Shown piece by piece: positions 35,619 through 45,136 of a stretch of DNA of 64,000 nucleotides (position 1 is the stretch's first letter; each line of letters begins with the position of its first letter). This DNA comes from Chloroflexota bacterium. GTDB taxonomy: Bacteria; Chloroflexota; Anaerolineae; Caldilineales; Caldilineaceae. The notes under the pieces were generated by a model. The model had not been told where the DNA came from. It saw only the letters and a program-made list of their open reading frames with translations, and made no database searches. The DNA is taken from positions 1-64,000 of the forward strand of contig JAPLGZ010000809.1 of NCBI GenBank assembly GCA_026389895.1, written 5' to 3'. The position numbers and the translations under genes are program-made.

Positions 35619-36437
35619 ATGCGCGAGCATACACATATCAATAACTATGTCACCCACCGCAACCTTGGATTCATGTATCAAATACAGCACAGACCAGAGC
35701 AGAAGTTACCCATGCAAAGAGAAATTCGTATTCTTGTTGTGGACGATGAAGAGCCGTTGCGCGACCTCCTGCGCATCTCCCTTCAAAAAGCAGGATATAA
35801 AGTGATTGTAGCTCGCGATGGGCATGAAGCGCTAGATCTATTCTCTCGCAATCCCATTGACCTTGTCTTGTTGGATGTTATGATGCCAGACATGGACGGG
35901 TTTGAGGTTTGCACAGAGTTACGCAAACGCAGTGATGTGCCAGTAGTGATGCTGACGGCGTTGAATCGCCCCGATGACATCGTTCACGGGTTTAATCTGG
36001 GCGCCGATGATTATATCTCAAAGCCCTTTACCTTCCGTGAAGTCGAAGCTCGCATTCAGGCCATTTTACGTCGCATCGCCTGGATCAACGAACGCCCCGA
36101 ATTCCAGATCATCTCCTATAATGGCATTGTTCTGAATGATGAGTTGCATGAAGTGCGTGTCCGCAGTGAGCTCGTGCACTTGACACCCACCGAATATCAA
36201 TTGCTCCGTCATCTGATGAGTATGCCGGATCGCCCCGTGAGCAAAGAAGACTTATTTCAAACAGTCTGGGGTTATGATCTAGCCGGTGGCACAAATTTAG
36301 TCGAAGTGGCCGTCCGCCGTCTGCGTGAAAAAATTGAACAAGACCCGTCCCAACCTACCTATTTGATCACCGTCCGTGGCGCTGGTTATAAATTCAACAC
36401 GCAACAATTGGGCGAACGCGAAATTCTGGTTTCCTAA
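35619..36437 (+). CDS. OmpR/PhoB-family response regulator
   Basis: The receiver domain (from ~residue 36) shows VVDDEEP, the phospho-acceptor Asp in LVLLDVMMPDMDGFE, Thr in VVMLTALN and Lys in DDYISKPF. A winged-helix output domain follows (~residues 170-265: LHLTPTEYQLLRHL..VWGYDLAGGTNLVEVAVRRLREKIE). The start at 35619 follows an AGGAAA site; an ATG at 35712 would remove 31 residues that are not part of the domain. No histidine kinase is adjacent. Confidence 0.9.
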   Translation: MREHTHINNYVTHRNLGFMYQIQHRPEQKLPMQREIRILVVDDEEPLRDLLRISLQKAGYKVIVARDGHEALDLFSRNPIDLVLLDVMMPDMDGFEVCTELRKRSDVPVVMLTALNRPDDIVHGFNLGADDYISKPFTFREVEARIQAILRRIAWINERPEFQIISYNGIVLNDELHEVRVRSELVHLTPTEYQLLRHLMSMPDRPVSKEDLFQTVWGYDLAGGTNLVEVAVRRLREKIEQDPSQPTYLITVRGAGYKFNTQQLGEREILVS

Positions 36438-36566
36438 CCTGTTGCTCGCCATAGCACCATCCTAGTAACTTAGTTTCCTCAACGCTCGCGTATCACCTAT
36501 TTTGCCAAAGGCATGGATCCGGCGGTCGGTTTGCAGCTAGCCGTTGCCTGAATTTTCCTTTTTAGC

Positions 36567-36629
36567 CACCACGAATAGCGTAAATGCCAACACGGTATAG
36601 CCGTTTTGTAATTTATGCCATTCGTGGTG
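36567..36629. repeat. Intergenic inverted repeat with CACCACGAAT ends
   Basis: A 19-bp arm (36567-36585, starting CACCACGAAT) pairs with 36611-36629 with two mismatches around a 25-nt loop. The CCACGAAT end matches the hairpin at 4379-4433. Function unknown; it could be a terminator or a small dispersed repeat. Confidence 0.65.
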
Positions 36630-36719
36630 TATTTTATTTAGATGATTTCGTTCATGCAGAGCATATGCGTAGGCTAGGTATGATCAGCATCTAAATTTTA
36701 CGCAACTGGGGCAATTCTT

Positions 36720-37310
36720 ATGATTCGACTCGTGCGTGGCACTGTTTTGGCGCGTGGCAAAGATTATCTTATCGTCGATATGGGCAGCAGTACTGGCGGC
36801 CTTGGCCTAAAAGTTTTCGCGCCCGAGCCAACCTTAGCGCAATTCAATAGTGGCATAGTGGTCACTTTGCACACTTATTTACAAGTGCGCGAAGACGCGT
36901 TAACGCTGTATGGCTTTGCCGAGGAAGATGAATTAGGCATGTTTGAATTGCTATTAACGGTCAGCGGTGTGGGTCCCAAAGTTGCCTTATCAATTCTGAG
37001 TACGTTGAGCCCAGATGCATTACGATTGGCATTGGCCAATGATGAGCCGGCGATTGTGGCGCGTGCCCCTGGTGTAGGTAAGCGCACGGCCCAAAAGATT
37101 GTGCTAGACCTAAAAGATAAAGTGGGTGGCTCGATGACTGGCATCGAGGCATTAGCCATGTCCAGTGACGCCGACAGCCAAGTGATCGAAGCATTGACTG
37201 GTTTGGGGTATAGCGTAGTCGAAGCGCAGCGCGCCGTGCAAAAATTGCCCAAAGATTTAGTGGGGGTAGAAGAACGACTGCGCTATGCGCTCAGTCAGTT
37301 CGGCGGTTAA
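36720..37310 (+). CDS. ruvA: Holliday junction branch-migration protein RuvA
   Basis: RuvA binds Holliday junctions and loads the RuvB motor. The 196-residue protein has an OB-fold start (MIRLVRGTVLARGKDYLIVD), two helix-hairpin-helix segments (LLTVSGVGPKVALSIL and RAPGVGKRTAQKIVLDLK), and a C-terminal UBA-like domain (VIEALTGLGYSVVEAQRAVQKL). ruvB is not in this window. Confidence 0.95.
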   Translation: MIRLVRGTVLARGKDYLIVDMGSSTGGLGLKVFAPEPTLAQFNSGIVVTLHTYLQVREDALTLYGFAEEDELGMFELLLTVSGVGPKVALSILSTLSPDALRLALANDEPAIVARAPGVGKRTAQKIVLDLKDKVGGSMTGIEALAMSSDADSQVIEALTGLGYSVVEAQRAVQKLPKDLVGVEERLRYALSQFGG

Positions 37311-37373
37311 CGCCTAAAAATTCATTTTACAAACTCGATTTTTATATCAGAAAACAAGTAAAGGTGAAATTCA

Positions 37374-37937
37374 GTGAAAGAAGTACAAACACTCCGCAAA
37401 GGCGACATTTTTCAAGAAGAGAACCAGCTTTGGAAGGTGCTGGAATATCAACACATAAAAATGGCTCGTGGAAGCGCAACCATTCGGCTAAAGATCCGTA
37501 ATATCCGCTCTGGCTCGACGGTGGAACGCACCTATAACAATGGCCAACGGCTCCAAGATATCGAATTGGACAATGATGATGTACAGTATCAATACACCGA
37601 TGGTCAATTCCATTATTTCATGAATACGGCAACCTTTGATCAAGTGATCCTTCCGCCAGAGGCATTAGAAGGTGTGCTGGAATTCTTGACCGATAACCAA
37701 GTGGTAACTCTTGAATCATTTGAAGGGGAACCCTTGGATGTGCGCATTCAACAGACCGTCGATTTAAAAGTTGTCTGGGCAGATGCAGCGTATGCTGGCA
37801 ATACGGTAGATGCAGCGACCAAACGTGTGGAATTAGAGACCGGCTATAAGATGCAGGTGCCAATGTTTGTAAACGAAGGCGATATTATTCGCGTCAACAC
37901 CCAGGATGGCAGTTACGTAACACGTGTCAAGCAGTAG
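37374..37937 (+). CDS. efp: Elongation factor P, Arg-tip type
   Basis: EF-P relieves ribosome stalling at polyproline. The 187-residue protein has the three OB/KOW domains and ends LETGYKMQVPMFVNEGDIIRVNTQDGSYVTRV. The tip of domain I reads HIKMARGSATIR, so the position of the modified Lys in E. coli EF-P is Arg32, as in Thermus-type and EfpL-like proteins. It starts with GTG after AAAGGTGA. A second EF-P is encoded at 46201-46767. Confidence 0.9.
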   Translation: MKEVQTLRKGDIFQEENQLWKVLEYQHIKMARGSATIRLKIRNIRSGSTVERTYNNGQRLQDIELDNDDVQYQYTDGQFHYFMNTATFDQVILPPEALEGVLEFLTDNQVVTLESFEGEPLDVRIQQTVDLKVVWADAAYAGNTVDAATKRVELETGYKMQVPMFVNEGDIIRVNTQDGSYVTRVKQ

Positions 37938-37972
37938 TTGCCAGTCCAGCGGTCACAAGGCAGTTGAACAAG

Positions 37973-38002
37973 GGGCTTTCGTCACAAAATAGGCGAAAGC
38001 CC
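37973..38002 (+). terminator. Hairpin after efp
   Basis: GGGCTTTCG (37973-37981) pairs with CGAAAGCCC (37994-38002) 35 bp after the efp stop codon. No T-run follows, so termination would be weak or factor-dependent. Confidence 0.5.
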
Positions 38003-38048
38003 TCGTTGGCTAGCCAAGCGGTAAATCAGTTATTATAACTTGGCAAAC

Positions 38049-38077
38049 TTGCTTTCTAAGCATATTTTCGGTATACT
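38049..38077 (+). promoter_or_regulatory. Promoter of tRNA-Thr
   Basis: TTGCTT (38049-38054) and TATACT (38072-38077) are separated by 17 bp. The -10 ends 12 bp before the mature tRNA 5' end, so the primary transcript would have a very short leader. Confidence 0.65.
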
Positions 38078-38089
38078 GGAGTGAGAAAT

Positions 38090-38163
38090 GCCGTTGTAGC
38101 TCAGCTGGCCAGAGCAGTGCTTTCGTAAAGCACCGGTCGTCGGTTCAAATCCGACCAACGGCT
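38090..38163 (+). tRNA. tRNA-Thr (anticodon CGT)
   Basis: All arms fold: acceptor GCCGTTG with CAACGGC, D stem GCTC/GAGC, anticodon stem GTGCT/AGCAC with loop TTCGTAA (anticodon CGT at 38124-38126, reads ACG), and T arm GTCGG-TTCAAAT-CCGAC. CCA is not encoded. A promoter and a terminator flank it closely. Confidence 0.96.
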
Positions 38164-38166
38164 CTT

Positions 38167-38201
38167 AAAAAGAACCTGTCTATGTGGACAGGTTCTTTTT
38201 T
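38167..38201 (+). terminator. Terminator of tRNA-Thr
   Basis: AAAAAGAACCTGTC (38167-38180) pairs perfectly with 38187-38200 and ends in TTTTTT. It begins 4 bp after the tRNA. The A-tract makes it usable from the minus strand too, where the dehydratase gene ends at 38214. Confidence 0.9.
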
Positions 38202-38213
38202 GATTCACTTTGC

Positions 38214-39197
38214 TTACAGTGTTGTACCTGCTGCCACCTGTTGGGCAAAGGTAGTAATATCCAGATTAGCGCCACAGACGATTACACCGACACGTTTACC
38301 CCGTAAGCGCTCACGCAAGGGACCGCATAATGCAGCCGTAGCAGCCGCACCAGCCGGTTCCACCGCTAACTTCATTGAACGAAACAACAAACTCATGGCA
38401 TGTCGCATTGCATCATCATCGATGAGGACGAGTTCATCGACAAAACGCTGACAGAGGCTAAAGCTATAGGGGGCAGCATGCGGCGCGCCCAGGCTATCGG
38501 CAATAGTGCGCACCGTATCAATCGAACGCGGCGCGCCGGCGGCAAAACTGCGATGCATGGTATCGGCGCCTTCGGGTTCCACCCCGAACACTTGACAATT
38601 AGGTTGCAGTTGCTTAATCGCCGTGGCCATGCCAGCACACAGGCCGCCCCCGCCGATCGGAATGATCACGGCATCAAGATGCGGCGCTTGCGTGGCAAAT
38701 TCTAAGCCCAATGTTGCCGTACCGAGGACTGTTTGTTCTCCTTCAAAGGGATGGACAAACGCCCGGCCTTCCTCAAGTTGAATTTGTTGCACAAGTGTAA
38801 AAGCGTCGGTCACATTCTCGGCCAAGACGACTTCGGCCCCGTAAGAGCGACAACTAGCCACGCGAAAGGGATTAGCCGTTTTGGGCATCACAACTTTAGC
38901 TGTTGTCCCCATTAATTGGGCGGCGAAGGCGACCGCAATCGCGTGGTTACCCGCGCTAACGGCAGTCACACCTTTGGCCAAGGCAGCCTGATCTAAGCTG
39001 AGCAAATTGAGCAACGCGCCACGCGCCTTAAAGCTACCTGTATGTTGAAAGAGTTCTAGTTTAAGCAACACTTGGGTATCTTCGCCGACGAGCGTGTTGA
39101 TCTCGCGGGTGCGCCAATGCCAAAGTGGTGTCTCCAGAATTAAGGCGCCTAGTCGTTCACGCGCCGCGCGAATTTGGTCGATTGAAGGAAATTCCAT
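38214..39197 (-). CDS. PLP-dependent threonine/serine dehydratase-like enzyme
   Basis: The 327-residue fold-type II PLP enzyme has the lysine motif HTGSFKARGALLNLL (~residue 56), a phosphate-binding IPIGGGGLCAGMA and a Ser/Asn-rich cofactor pocket. It lacks the C-terminal ACT regulatory domain of biosynthetic IlvA, so it fits catabolic threonine dehydratase or serine racemase types. The products would be 2-oxobutanoate or pyruvate plus ammonia. The gene stands alone between two plus-strand genes. Confidence 0.85.
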   Translation of the reverse strand: MEFPSIDQIRAARERLGALILETPLWHWRTREINTLVGEDTQVLLKLELFQHTGSFKARGALLNLLSLDQAALAKGVTAVSAGNHAIAVAFAAQLMGTTAKVVMPKTANPFRVASCRSYGAEVVLAENVTDAFTLVQQIQLEEGRAFVHPFEGEQTVLGTATLGLEFATQAPHLDAVIIPIGGGGLCAGMATAIKQLQPNCQVFGVEPEGADTMHRSFAAGAPRSIDTVRTIADSLGAPHAAPYSFSLCQRFVDELVLIDDDAMRHAMSLLFRSMKLAVEPAGAAATAALCGPLRERLRGKRVGVIVCGANLDITTFAQQVAAGTTL

Positions 39198-39355
39198 TTT
39201 ATGCTCCTTACGAATTGCAACAAATTGCCTGAATCCTGTGGCTTAGCACTGGATTCTTGAATAAATTCACTTGGTCAAGATTGACAGAACCTATCATTCT
39301 TCGGTATGATCAGCACTTGCGAATAGCATACCGCTCAATCATTGGGAACAATAAC

Positions 39356-40090
39356 ATGACTTTGCAAGAAACACCTGCCGCTCCTTCCACCAATCCTAAT
39401 CAAAAAACCCAAATTCTCATCGCCGAAGATGACGAGGCCTTGCGCCACCTACTCAGTATTGCACTCAGACGTGATGGCTATCGCATCTTGGCGGTACGTG
39501 ACGGCAAAGAAGCTTTAAGTGTCTTTGCCGAACATGCCGTCGACCTTGTCCTACTTGATATTAATATGCCGATCATAGATGGCTATGAAGTTTGCCTGGA
39601 ACTTCGTAAGCGTACGGATATCCCGATCATCATGATCACAGCAAAATCGCGCACAGATGAAGTGGTGACTGGCTTTCAACTTGGTGCTGATTATTACATG
39701 ACCAAGCCATTTTCCATGCAAGAGTTGCGCGCCCGCATCCAAGCTATGTTGCGAAGGGTGGGGAGTGAATCGCAGCGCAGGGCCGCTACGATTGTGGCCT
39801 TTGGCGATATTTCGCTCGATGAAGAGAATCGGCAGGTGACTGTGCGCGGCAACGTCATTGGGTTGACCCCGAATGAGTTCCGCGTGTTGAGCTATTTGAT
39901 GCGTCATCCCGACAAATTGATCAGTAAAGAGGAATTTCTGAGCGCGGTTTGGGACTATCAGTCAATGGAAGATACGAATTTTGTGCGGGTTACGATCAGG
40001 CGCTTGCGCAGTAAGATTGAGCTTGATGCTTCAAATCCCATCTACCTAAAGACTGTTCATGGCGAAGGATATCAGTTCTGCACGAAGTAA
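39356..40090 (+). CDS. OmpR/PhoB-family response regulator
   Basis: From the ATG at 39356 the protein has 244 residues: receiver domain with IAEDDEALRHLL, phospho-Asp in LVLLDINMPIIDGYE, Thr in IIMITAKS, Lys in YYMTKPFS, then a winged helix (LTPNEFRVLSYLMRHPDKLISKEEFLSAVW..RVTIRRLRSKIE). It is clearly paralogous to the regulator at 35619 over the whole length. No kinase gene is adjacent, so both are orphans in this window. Confidence 0.9.
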   Translation: MTLQETPAAPSTNPNQKTQILIAEDDEALRHLLSIALRRDGYRILAVRDGKEALSVFAEHAVDLVLLDINMPIIDGYEVCLELRKRTDIPIIMITAKSRTDEVVTGFQLGADYYMTKPFSMQELRARIQAMLRRVGSESQRRAATIVAFGDISLDEENRQVTVRGNVIGLTPNEFRVLSYLMRHPDKLISKEEFLSAVWDYQSMEDTNFVRVTIRRLRSKIELDASNPIYLKTVHGEGYQFCTK

Positions 40091-40120
40091 TTGTGCTATC
40101 TTGATGGGTAATCGATAGAT

Positions 40121-40327
40121 TCAGCGTACAAACCAGCCTTGGTCATAAAGGGAGTAAAGCGTATAAAGCCCATAGAGAAAGTAAAGTCCGACGACCACGA
40201 CAAGCACACGGATCAGTCGCTCACGCTGTCCCCAGATTTGCTTGATTTCACGCCAGAAACCAGTTGGCTTGATCAGTACAAGCAAAATAATGATGACAAT
40301 AATTAGAAAATCGCGACGAATGCTCAT
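40121..40327 (-). CDS. Small two-helix membrane protein
   Basis: The 68-residue product has two hydrophobic helices (~5-23 and ~40-62) with a charged loop EIKQIWGQRERLIR between. I do not recognise a family. Its start codon CAT (40325-40327) abuts the ATG of the divergent gene at 40328 with no base between. The hydrophobic pattern and reading-frame length support a real gene, but no ribosome site is seen. Confidence 0.55.
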   Translation of the reverse strand: MSIRRDFLIIVIIILLVLIKPTGFWREIKQIWGQRERLIRVLVVVVGLYFLYGLYTLYSLYDQGWFVR

Positions 40328-41011
40328 ATGCTATTAACACTATTCAGTTTACAAGCGCCCGGCATTTGGCTACTCCTCAGTTTGATCGCAAGCGCGCTCT
40401 TGCTCCTGCTTAAGCAACAACTCACCACTAATTGGCATGCCCGCTTGACGATTGGGCTCTGGATTGGTATTCCTTACCTAGGCTTGCTTCTGGGGGGATT
40501 ATCGCCAAGGTTGATTGGATTGAGCGCTGTCGATTGGGTAGCGAGCTTGGGTTTAGGTTTGGGCTTGCTCTTTATCATGGTCTTGCTGCTCATGTTGGTA
40601 CGCTCAACCATGCCTATGCCCAGGACTAATGATCCATCGGTGCAGACCCCTTTGGCCACCTATGTATCACAAACGCTCCAACATGGCGCCCAAGAATTTC
40701 ATTGGTGCTTCTACCGGGGCGCCATTTGGGAACTGCTCCAAATGATGCCCAACCCGCCAGCCCTACCCGCCTATTGGGCGGTTTGGCTGGCTGCCCTCTT
40801 TGCGTTGCCGGGCGCGCTCATACGCCCCAGCTACGCTCCCCAACGACTTCTTCTGATTGGTATCGTAATTGCCACAACTGTGCTCTTTTTCTACACCCAC
40901 AATTTTTGGCTCTGCTGGCTATTACATACGGCAGCCTGGCTGATTGTCAATCCACAGCATACACCAAGCAAACCCATGCCTGCGCTCCGCCAATCAACAC
41001 CGCTGCGATAA
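40328..41011 (+). CDS. Integral membrane protein, possibly CPBP-like
   Basis: The 227-residue protein has about six transmembrane helices. QEFHWCFYRGAIWELL (~residue 121) followed by FWLCWLLHTAAWLIVN (~residue 197) vaguely resembles the Glu/Arg and His motifs of CPBP intramembrane proteases, but the Glu-to-Arg spacing is wrong, so I do not assign the family. It is divergent from, and directly abuts, the small membrane protein gene. Confidence 0.6.
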   Translation: MLLTLFSLQAPGIWLLLSLIASALLLLLKQQLTTNWHARLTIGLWIGIPYLGLLLGGLSPRLIGLSAVDWVASLGLGLGLLFIMVLLLMLVRSTMPMPRTNDPSVQTPLATYVSQTLQHGAQEFHWCFYRGAIWELLQMMPNPPALPAYWAVWLAALFALPGALIRPSYAPQRLLLIGIVIATTVLFFYTHNFWLCWLLHTAAWLIVNPQHTPSKPMPALRQSTPLR

Positions 41012-41134
41012 ATCAGAGTAGTCAACAGGGCAATCTATATTCCCTATGTGCAGCTCAGCCTTCTACAAAATCGTTACGAGCTACTCTATCCCCACTGGGC
41101 AATGCGGCTAGCCTGATTCGTAATAACGCTCAGT

Positions 41135-41425
41135 CTAATTTACAAAAAATCCTGCGACAATGATGATGGCGATGAGGCTAACGGAAACAATGCCCAAAAG
41201 CCGCAAATCTTTCATCACATACAAATATTCGCTCTTCCAATCAGTAACTTCAGGGCTTTTTGGCGCCATATAACGACGTGAAGTCGCCGGTTTGGCGGGG
41301 GTCGCTACACCAGGTTGGGTCGCGGGAACGACATTGTCATTTTTATAAAGATCGCTGTAACTGCGCGGACGCCCGGCGGTCATAGTGCTCTTGGTGCGGA
41401 CGCGCTTTTTATTGGTAGTAGCCAT
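41135..41425 (-). CDS. Small basic protein with C-terminal transmembrane helix
   Basis: The 96-residue protein starts at the ATG at 41425 after an AGAGGAAA site. The first ~70 residues are basic and of low complexity (TTNKKRVRTKSTMTAGRPRS), then WKSEYLYVMKDLRLLGIVSVSLIAIIIVAGFFVN contributes one membrane helix. It is a tail-anchored layout of unknown function. It lies downstream of murJ on the opposite side, 167 bp from its stop codon. Confidence 0.6.
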   Translation of the reverse strand: MATTNKKRVRTKSTMTAGRPRSYSDLYKNDNVVPATQPGVATPAKPATSRRYMAPKSPEVTDWKSEYLYVMKDLRLLGIVSVSLIAIIIVAGFFVN

Positions 41426-41592
41426 ACGAATCGTTTCCTCTAAATTTTTCTCAAATGAATGATGCGAACCAGATCTATGACGAAGGTAGATCAAAGTTCC
41501 TCTATTATACTGTTGCGGGGGTTGGAAAACAAACTTTGCCATCAAGCACATGAACAGAGACAAGATAGGAAGCAAGCCGATATTTCCTCAAA

Positions 41593-43206
41593 TCACCGCC
41601 TCAGCCATTTTCTACCCTTCGCTAATGCACCAAATCGGTTGACTTCATCAAGCCCAACCCAATAAAGTAAAACGACATAGACCAACAACCCGCCACCACC
41701 CGCCACGCCCAAACGCAACAAGTCTAGCAGACGACTATCCATAAAAATTAGACCAATCAGGTAATTGAGCAAATATAGTACGCCCGCCATTGCTACGGAT
41801 GCGCAACAGATTTGCAGCAAACCCCAACGTACCCGCGCACCAAGCCGGCCAATCCGCCACTGTAATAAGCCAATCATGATCAGAGCGTGGCTCGCCTGTT
41901 TAGCAGAATCGGCCCAGACAAGCCCTAAATATCCGGACGTTTGAACCAACGCCAACGCAACGCCCACATAAACGGCCACACTAACCACACCCACCAATGC
42001 CGGCAACAAAGTATTGTTGCGCGCATAAAATGCAAAATTAAGCGGAAAATCAAGCGCTGCAAAGAGCATGCCAATCACATAAACATTAAGCGCTGGCACC
42101 ACATGAAAGGTATCAGTGGGTGTAAACTTACCATGCTGAAACAACAAACGAATCACCGGTTCACCCAACAACCAGAGCCCAACCGCGGCTGGTGCCATGA
42201 ACAGCAACACCATCCGCAAGCCGCGCCCCAACGTCTGACGATAGGCATCTTCTTGCTGGGTAACAAAATATTGGCTCAAGCGTGGCAAAGCGGCCAATCC
42301 AATGGCCACGCTGATCAGGCCAAGCGGCATCTGTTGCAAGGTCGTCGCCGTACTCATCCACGCGATGCTCTGATCACCTGTACCGCTGGCCAAACGCCGA
42401 TCTAACCCAATTTGAAAGGTAGAAACCACTAGTCCGGCAGCAATTGGAGCATAGAGGCGCAAAATTTTGATGAGCGCTGGATGACGCCAGTTAATCGCTA
42501 ACGGAGCCAAACGCAGCGCTAGACCGGCGCGTTGCAAATCCCAACCCATCAAGAGTAACTGCGCCAAGCTACCACTCAGAATCCCAATCGCCAGACTCAT
42601 AATGCCCAAGCGCGGCGCCAATAAAGGCACGGCAATGACAATCCCCAAATTATAAATGGTCGTGGCCACAGCCGGGAAGGTGAAGCGGTGCCAAGCATAG
42701 AGCATCGCGGTTAGCAAACCCGCCATACTAAAGAGCCAAACCGCAGGCGCCATCAGACGCATCAAGGTAACGGTCAAGGGCAGCAATTCGGGATTAGAGG
42801 TGCGAAAACCACCAGCCATTAGCCAGGCAATGGCCGGTGCGGTCAGCTCTAAAGCCAGGACCAGCAGGATGAGAATGATCGTCAACAAACTGATCAACAT
42901 CCCTGCAAGTTGGGCAAATTCATCACGCTTGCGCACTTGAGCATATTCGCTCAGCACAGGCACTAGTGCCGCGCTTAACATCCCCCCCACCAGGAAATCA
43001 TAGAGTAGTGATGGCACCTGGCTAGCCACACGGAAAGCGCTGACTTGCCCAGTCGCACCAAAATAGCGCGTGATCAAAATTTCGCGCACCAGGCCCAGCA
43101 CGCGGCTGGCCAGATTGCCAATTGAGAGCACACTAGCGCTACGGGCAAGCCCCGCGGTCGGTTTGTCAAGTTGCGCCAATGGCACAGTGGGTTCAGTCGT
43201 GGACAT
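41593..43206 (-). CDS. murJ: Lipid II flippase MurJ
   Basis: The 537-residue MOP/MATE-fold protein has 14 hydrophobic helices and the MurJ N-terminus [37 protein letters not shown], with the cavity Arg residues. Further typical segments are [22 protein letters not shown] and [26 protein letters not shown]. It moves lipid II across the membrane for peptidoglycan synthesis. Confidence 0.93.
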   Translation of the reverse strand: MSTTEPTVPLAQLDKPTAGLARSASVLSIGNLASRVLGLVREILITRYFGATGQVSAFRVASQVPSLLYDFLVGGMLSAALVPVLSEYAQVRKRDEFAQLAGMLISLLTIILILLVLALELTAPAIAWLMAGGFRTSNPELLPLTVTLMRLMAPAVWLFSMAGLLTAMLYAWHRFTFPAVATTIYNLGIVIAVPLLAPRLGIMSLAIGILSGSLAQLLLMGWDLQRAGLALRLAPLAINWRHPALIKILRLYAPIAAGLVVSTFQIGLDRRLASGTGDQSIAWMSTATTLQQMPLGLISVAIGLAALPRLSQYFVTQQEDAYRQTLGRGLRMVLLFMAPAAVGLWLLGEPVIRLLFQHGKFTPTDTFHVVPALNVYVIGMLFAALDFPLNFAFYARNNTLLPALVGVVSVAVYVGVALALVQTSGYLGLVWADSAKQASHALIMIGLLQWRIGRLGARVRWGLLQICCASVAMAGVLYLLNYLIGLIFMDSRLLDLLRLGVAGGGGLLVYVVLLYWVGLDEVNRFGALAKGRKWLRR

Positions 43207-43304
43207 GCAGAGATTCTAACACAGAGGGATAATTACCAGGCAACGGCGCATTCGTGATCTGTCATAACAAATAGAATGGAAGCAAACAGGCAAAACCCCA
43301 ATAA

Positions 43305-43338
43305 AAAAGGCGACAGGAGTTAGCGCCCATCGCCTTTT
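43305..43338 (-). terminator. Terminator downstream of the thioredoxin reductase remnant
   Basis: Read on the minus strand, AAAAGGCGA and TCGCCTTTT form a 9-bp stem followed by TTATT. It starts 22 bp after the stop codon at 43360. Confidence 0.75.
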
Positions 43339-43359
43339 CATACTGATTAATTGAATAAT

Positions 43360-44171
43360 TTACCAAGTGCCCAATGGCTCTTGCTTCTTGATGCCCGCGA
43401 CACCGAAGTCCCGCGGATCTTCTTGTAGATCTGGCATGCCGTGCGACTCCAACTCTTCCAAAAATTTAGTCGTCTGCATAGCGGCAGCACAGCCTTGGCC
43501 AACACTGGTCGCAACCTGCTTGAAAACTTTATCCATGATCTCGCCACCGGCAAAGACACCTGGAATATTCGTGCGTGTAAAACGGTCCGTGATCAAGTGG
43601 CCATCTTCATCCAGTTCGAATTTGCCCTTGAGCAACTCATTGTTGGGCAAGTGACCCACAAAGATAAAGACGCCATCCGTATCCAGTTGAGCTTCTTCAC
43701 CCGTCACCAAATTCTTGGTTTTGATCGCCTGCACTTTGCCATCAGCGCCCACTACTTCAGTGACCGCCGTATTCCAAACAAATTCAATCTTTTCGTTTTT
43801 GAAGACGCAATTGATTTGGTTACATATTCCTTGCCCAGCGTCGTCCGCACTAAAAAGGGATGCTGATCGACAACCAGTTCGCTCACATAATCGAACTCGA
43901 CGCGCGTGCCAAATTTCTCCGCTTGCGCCTTCATCTTTTCGACCAATTCCGGCCCGCTCAAACTCTCTGGAAAGCCAGGGTAGTTCTCTACTTCATACGT
44001 AATACTAACTTGACCACCGTAGTCATTGCCCGTGATCAACAGTGGGTTTAAGTTTGCTCGTCCAGTGTACAAGCCAGCGGTAAATCCGGCTGGGCCGCTG
44101 CCAATGACGATCACTTCTTCCACATGCGGGCCATTGCCATTGGTTGCCGCACCATTTGTGTAACTTTGCAT
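43360..44171 (-). pseudogene. trxB: Thioredoxin reductase broken by an internal deletion
   Basis: The 5' part (44171 to ~43809) encodes a normal FAD-binding start: [24 protein letters not shown] and [18 protein letters not shown], up to [10 protein letters not shown]. The 3' part, in another frame (~43808 to 43360), encodes the normal end: [37 protein letters not shown] and [30 protein letters not shown]. The middle, about 80 residues, is missing: the NADPH-binding GxGxxA and the CATC redox motif. The junction is near 43808 and changes frame, so no full protein can be made. The 5' start keeps an AGGAG site. Confidence 0.85.
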
Positions 44172-44360
44172 AAAAGATACTCCTAGAAGGTTAAGCGCTG
44201 ATGCCGAATATATCAATGCCTTATTTAATGCTTTTTACTTGTATATTCTTTTGCCGATTAATTTCTCACTATAAAAAATATAGTGCACTTTCTATTTATT
44301 ATAATACGGGTCACCCAAAAGAAATGTAGGAATCCCTACAAGCCGTGCCCTGTTATCATT

Positions 44361-45095
44361 CTAGCCCAATTCACCCAAATTTGCCATTATGACGGCAATA
44401 CTGGCAATGGCCGCGGTCTCAGCGCGCAAGATGCGCGGGCCGAGTGATACCACTTGCCAGCCATATGCGCATGCCACAGCCACCTCATCGGGTGCGAGGC
44501 CCCCTTCAGGACCAATCAACACGTTGAGCGCCGTAACCACCGTTTGAGGCGCCAGATAATGCACCAGACTTGGGTGCTGGTCATCAGAAGCTTCCCAAGG
44601 CAACACTCGGAGACCCTGCGCTTGCTTGACAGCAACATCCCAGCCGAGCGGCGCAGCCAGCACAGGTACACGGCCACGCCCACACTGCTCTGCAGCCTCG
44701 CGCAGGATGCTTTGCCAACGCTCATATTTTTTGAGCAACGCACTTTCTGGCCTCACAATACTCCGCTGGCTGATCACCGGCACAAAACGCGCCACGCCAA
44801 GTTCTGTGCCCTTTTGCAAGACCCATTCGAACTTGTCAGCTTTCAAACTACACTGGTAAAGCGTAAGTTCGACCGCCGGCTCGCCGCGAGACGGTTGTTG
44901 CTGCAAAATAAAACCCTGCGCCTGGTCGCGCGCCAATTGCCGAATTTCCGTTAGAAATTCGTTGCCTTGGCGATCAAGTAAGATGATCTGGGCGCCCGTT
45001 TGCAAACGCAATACGGCATGGAGTTGATGAACAAGCCCAAGCAGATCGATCGTTTGGCCAACGAGTAGGGAATGCGGGTAAAAGAATCGCTGCAC
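44361..45095 (-). CDS. rsmE: 16S rRNA m3U1498 methyltransferase RsmE
   Basis: The GTG at 45095 gives a 244-residue protein beginning MQRFFYPHSLLVG, the typical RsmE N-terminus (PUA-like domain). The SPOUT methyltransferase domain has LIGPEGGLAPDEVAVA and the knot strand LGPRILRAETAAIASIAVI. Longer in-frame starts up to 45173 would overlap prmA. It is the last gene of the dnaJ-efp-prmA-rsmE group. Confidence 0.9.
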   Translation of the reverse strand: MQRFFYPHSLLVGQTIDLLGLVHQLHAVLRLQTGAQIILLDRQGNEFLTEIRQLARDQAQGFILQQQPSRGEPAVELTLYQCSLKADKFEWVLQKGTELGVARFVPVISQRSIVRPESALLKKYERWQSILREAAEQCGRGRVPVLAAPLGWDVAVKQAQGLRVLPWEASDDQHPSLVHYLAPQTVVTALNVLIGPEGGLAPDEVAVACAYGWQVVSLGPRILRAETAAIASIAVIMANLGELG

Positions 45096-45136
45096 GGGTT
45101 TGAGAAGAGAATAGGTGAGTGCGAATAAATAGAATT

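Noticed and set aside
40328-41011. CPBP intramembrane protease
   Set aside because: The Glu-to-Arg spacing in QEFHWCFYRG does not fit the EExxxR motif, so the family was not assigned.
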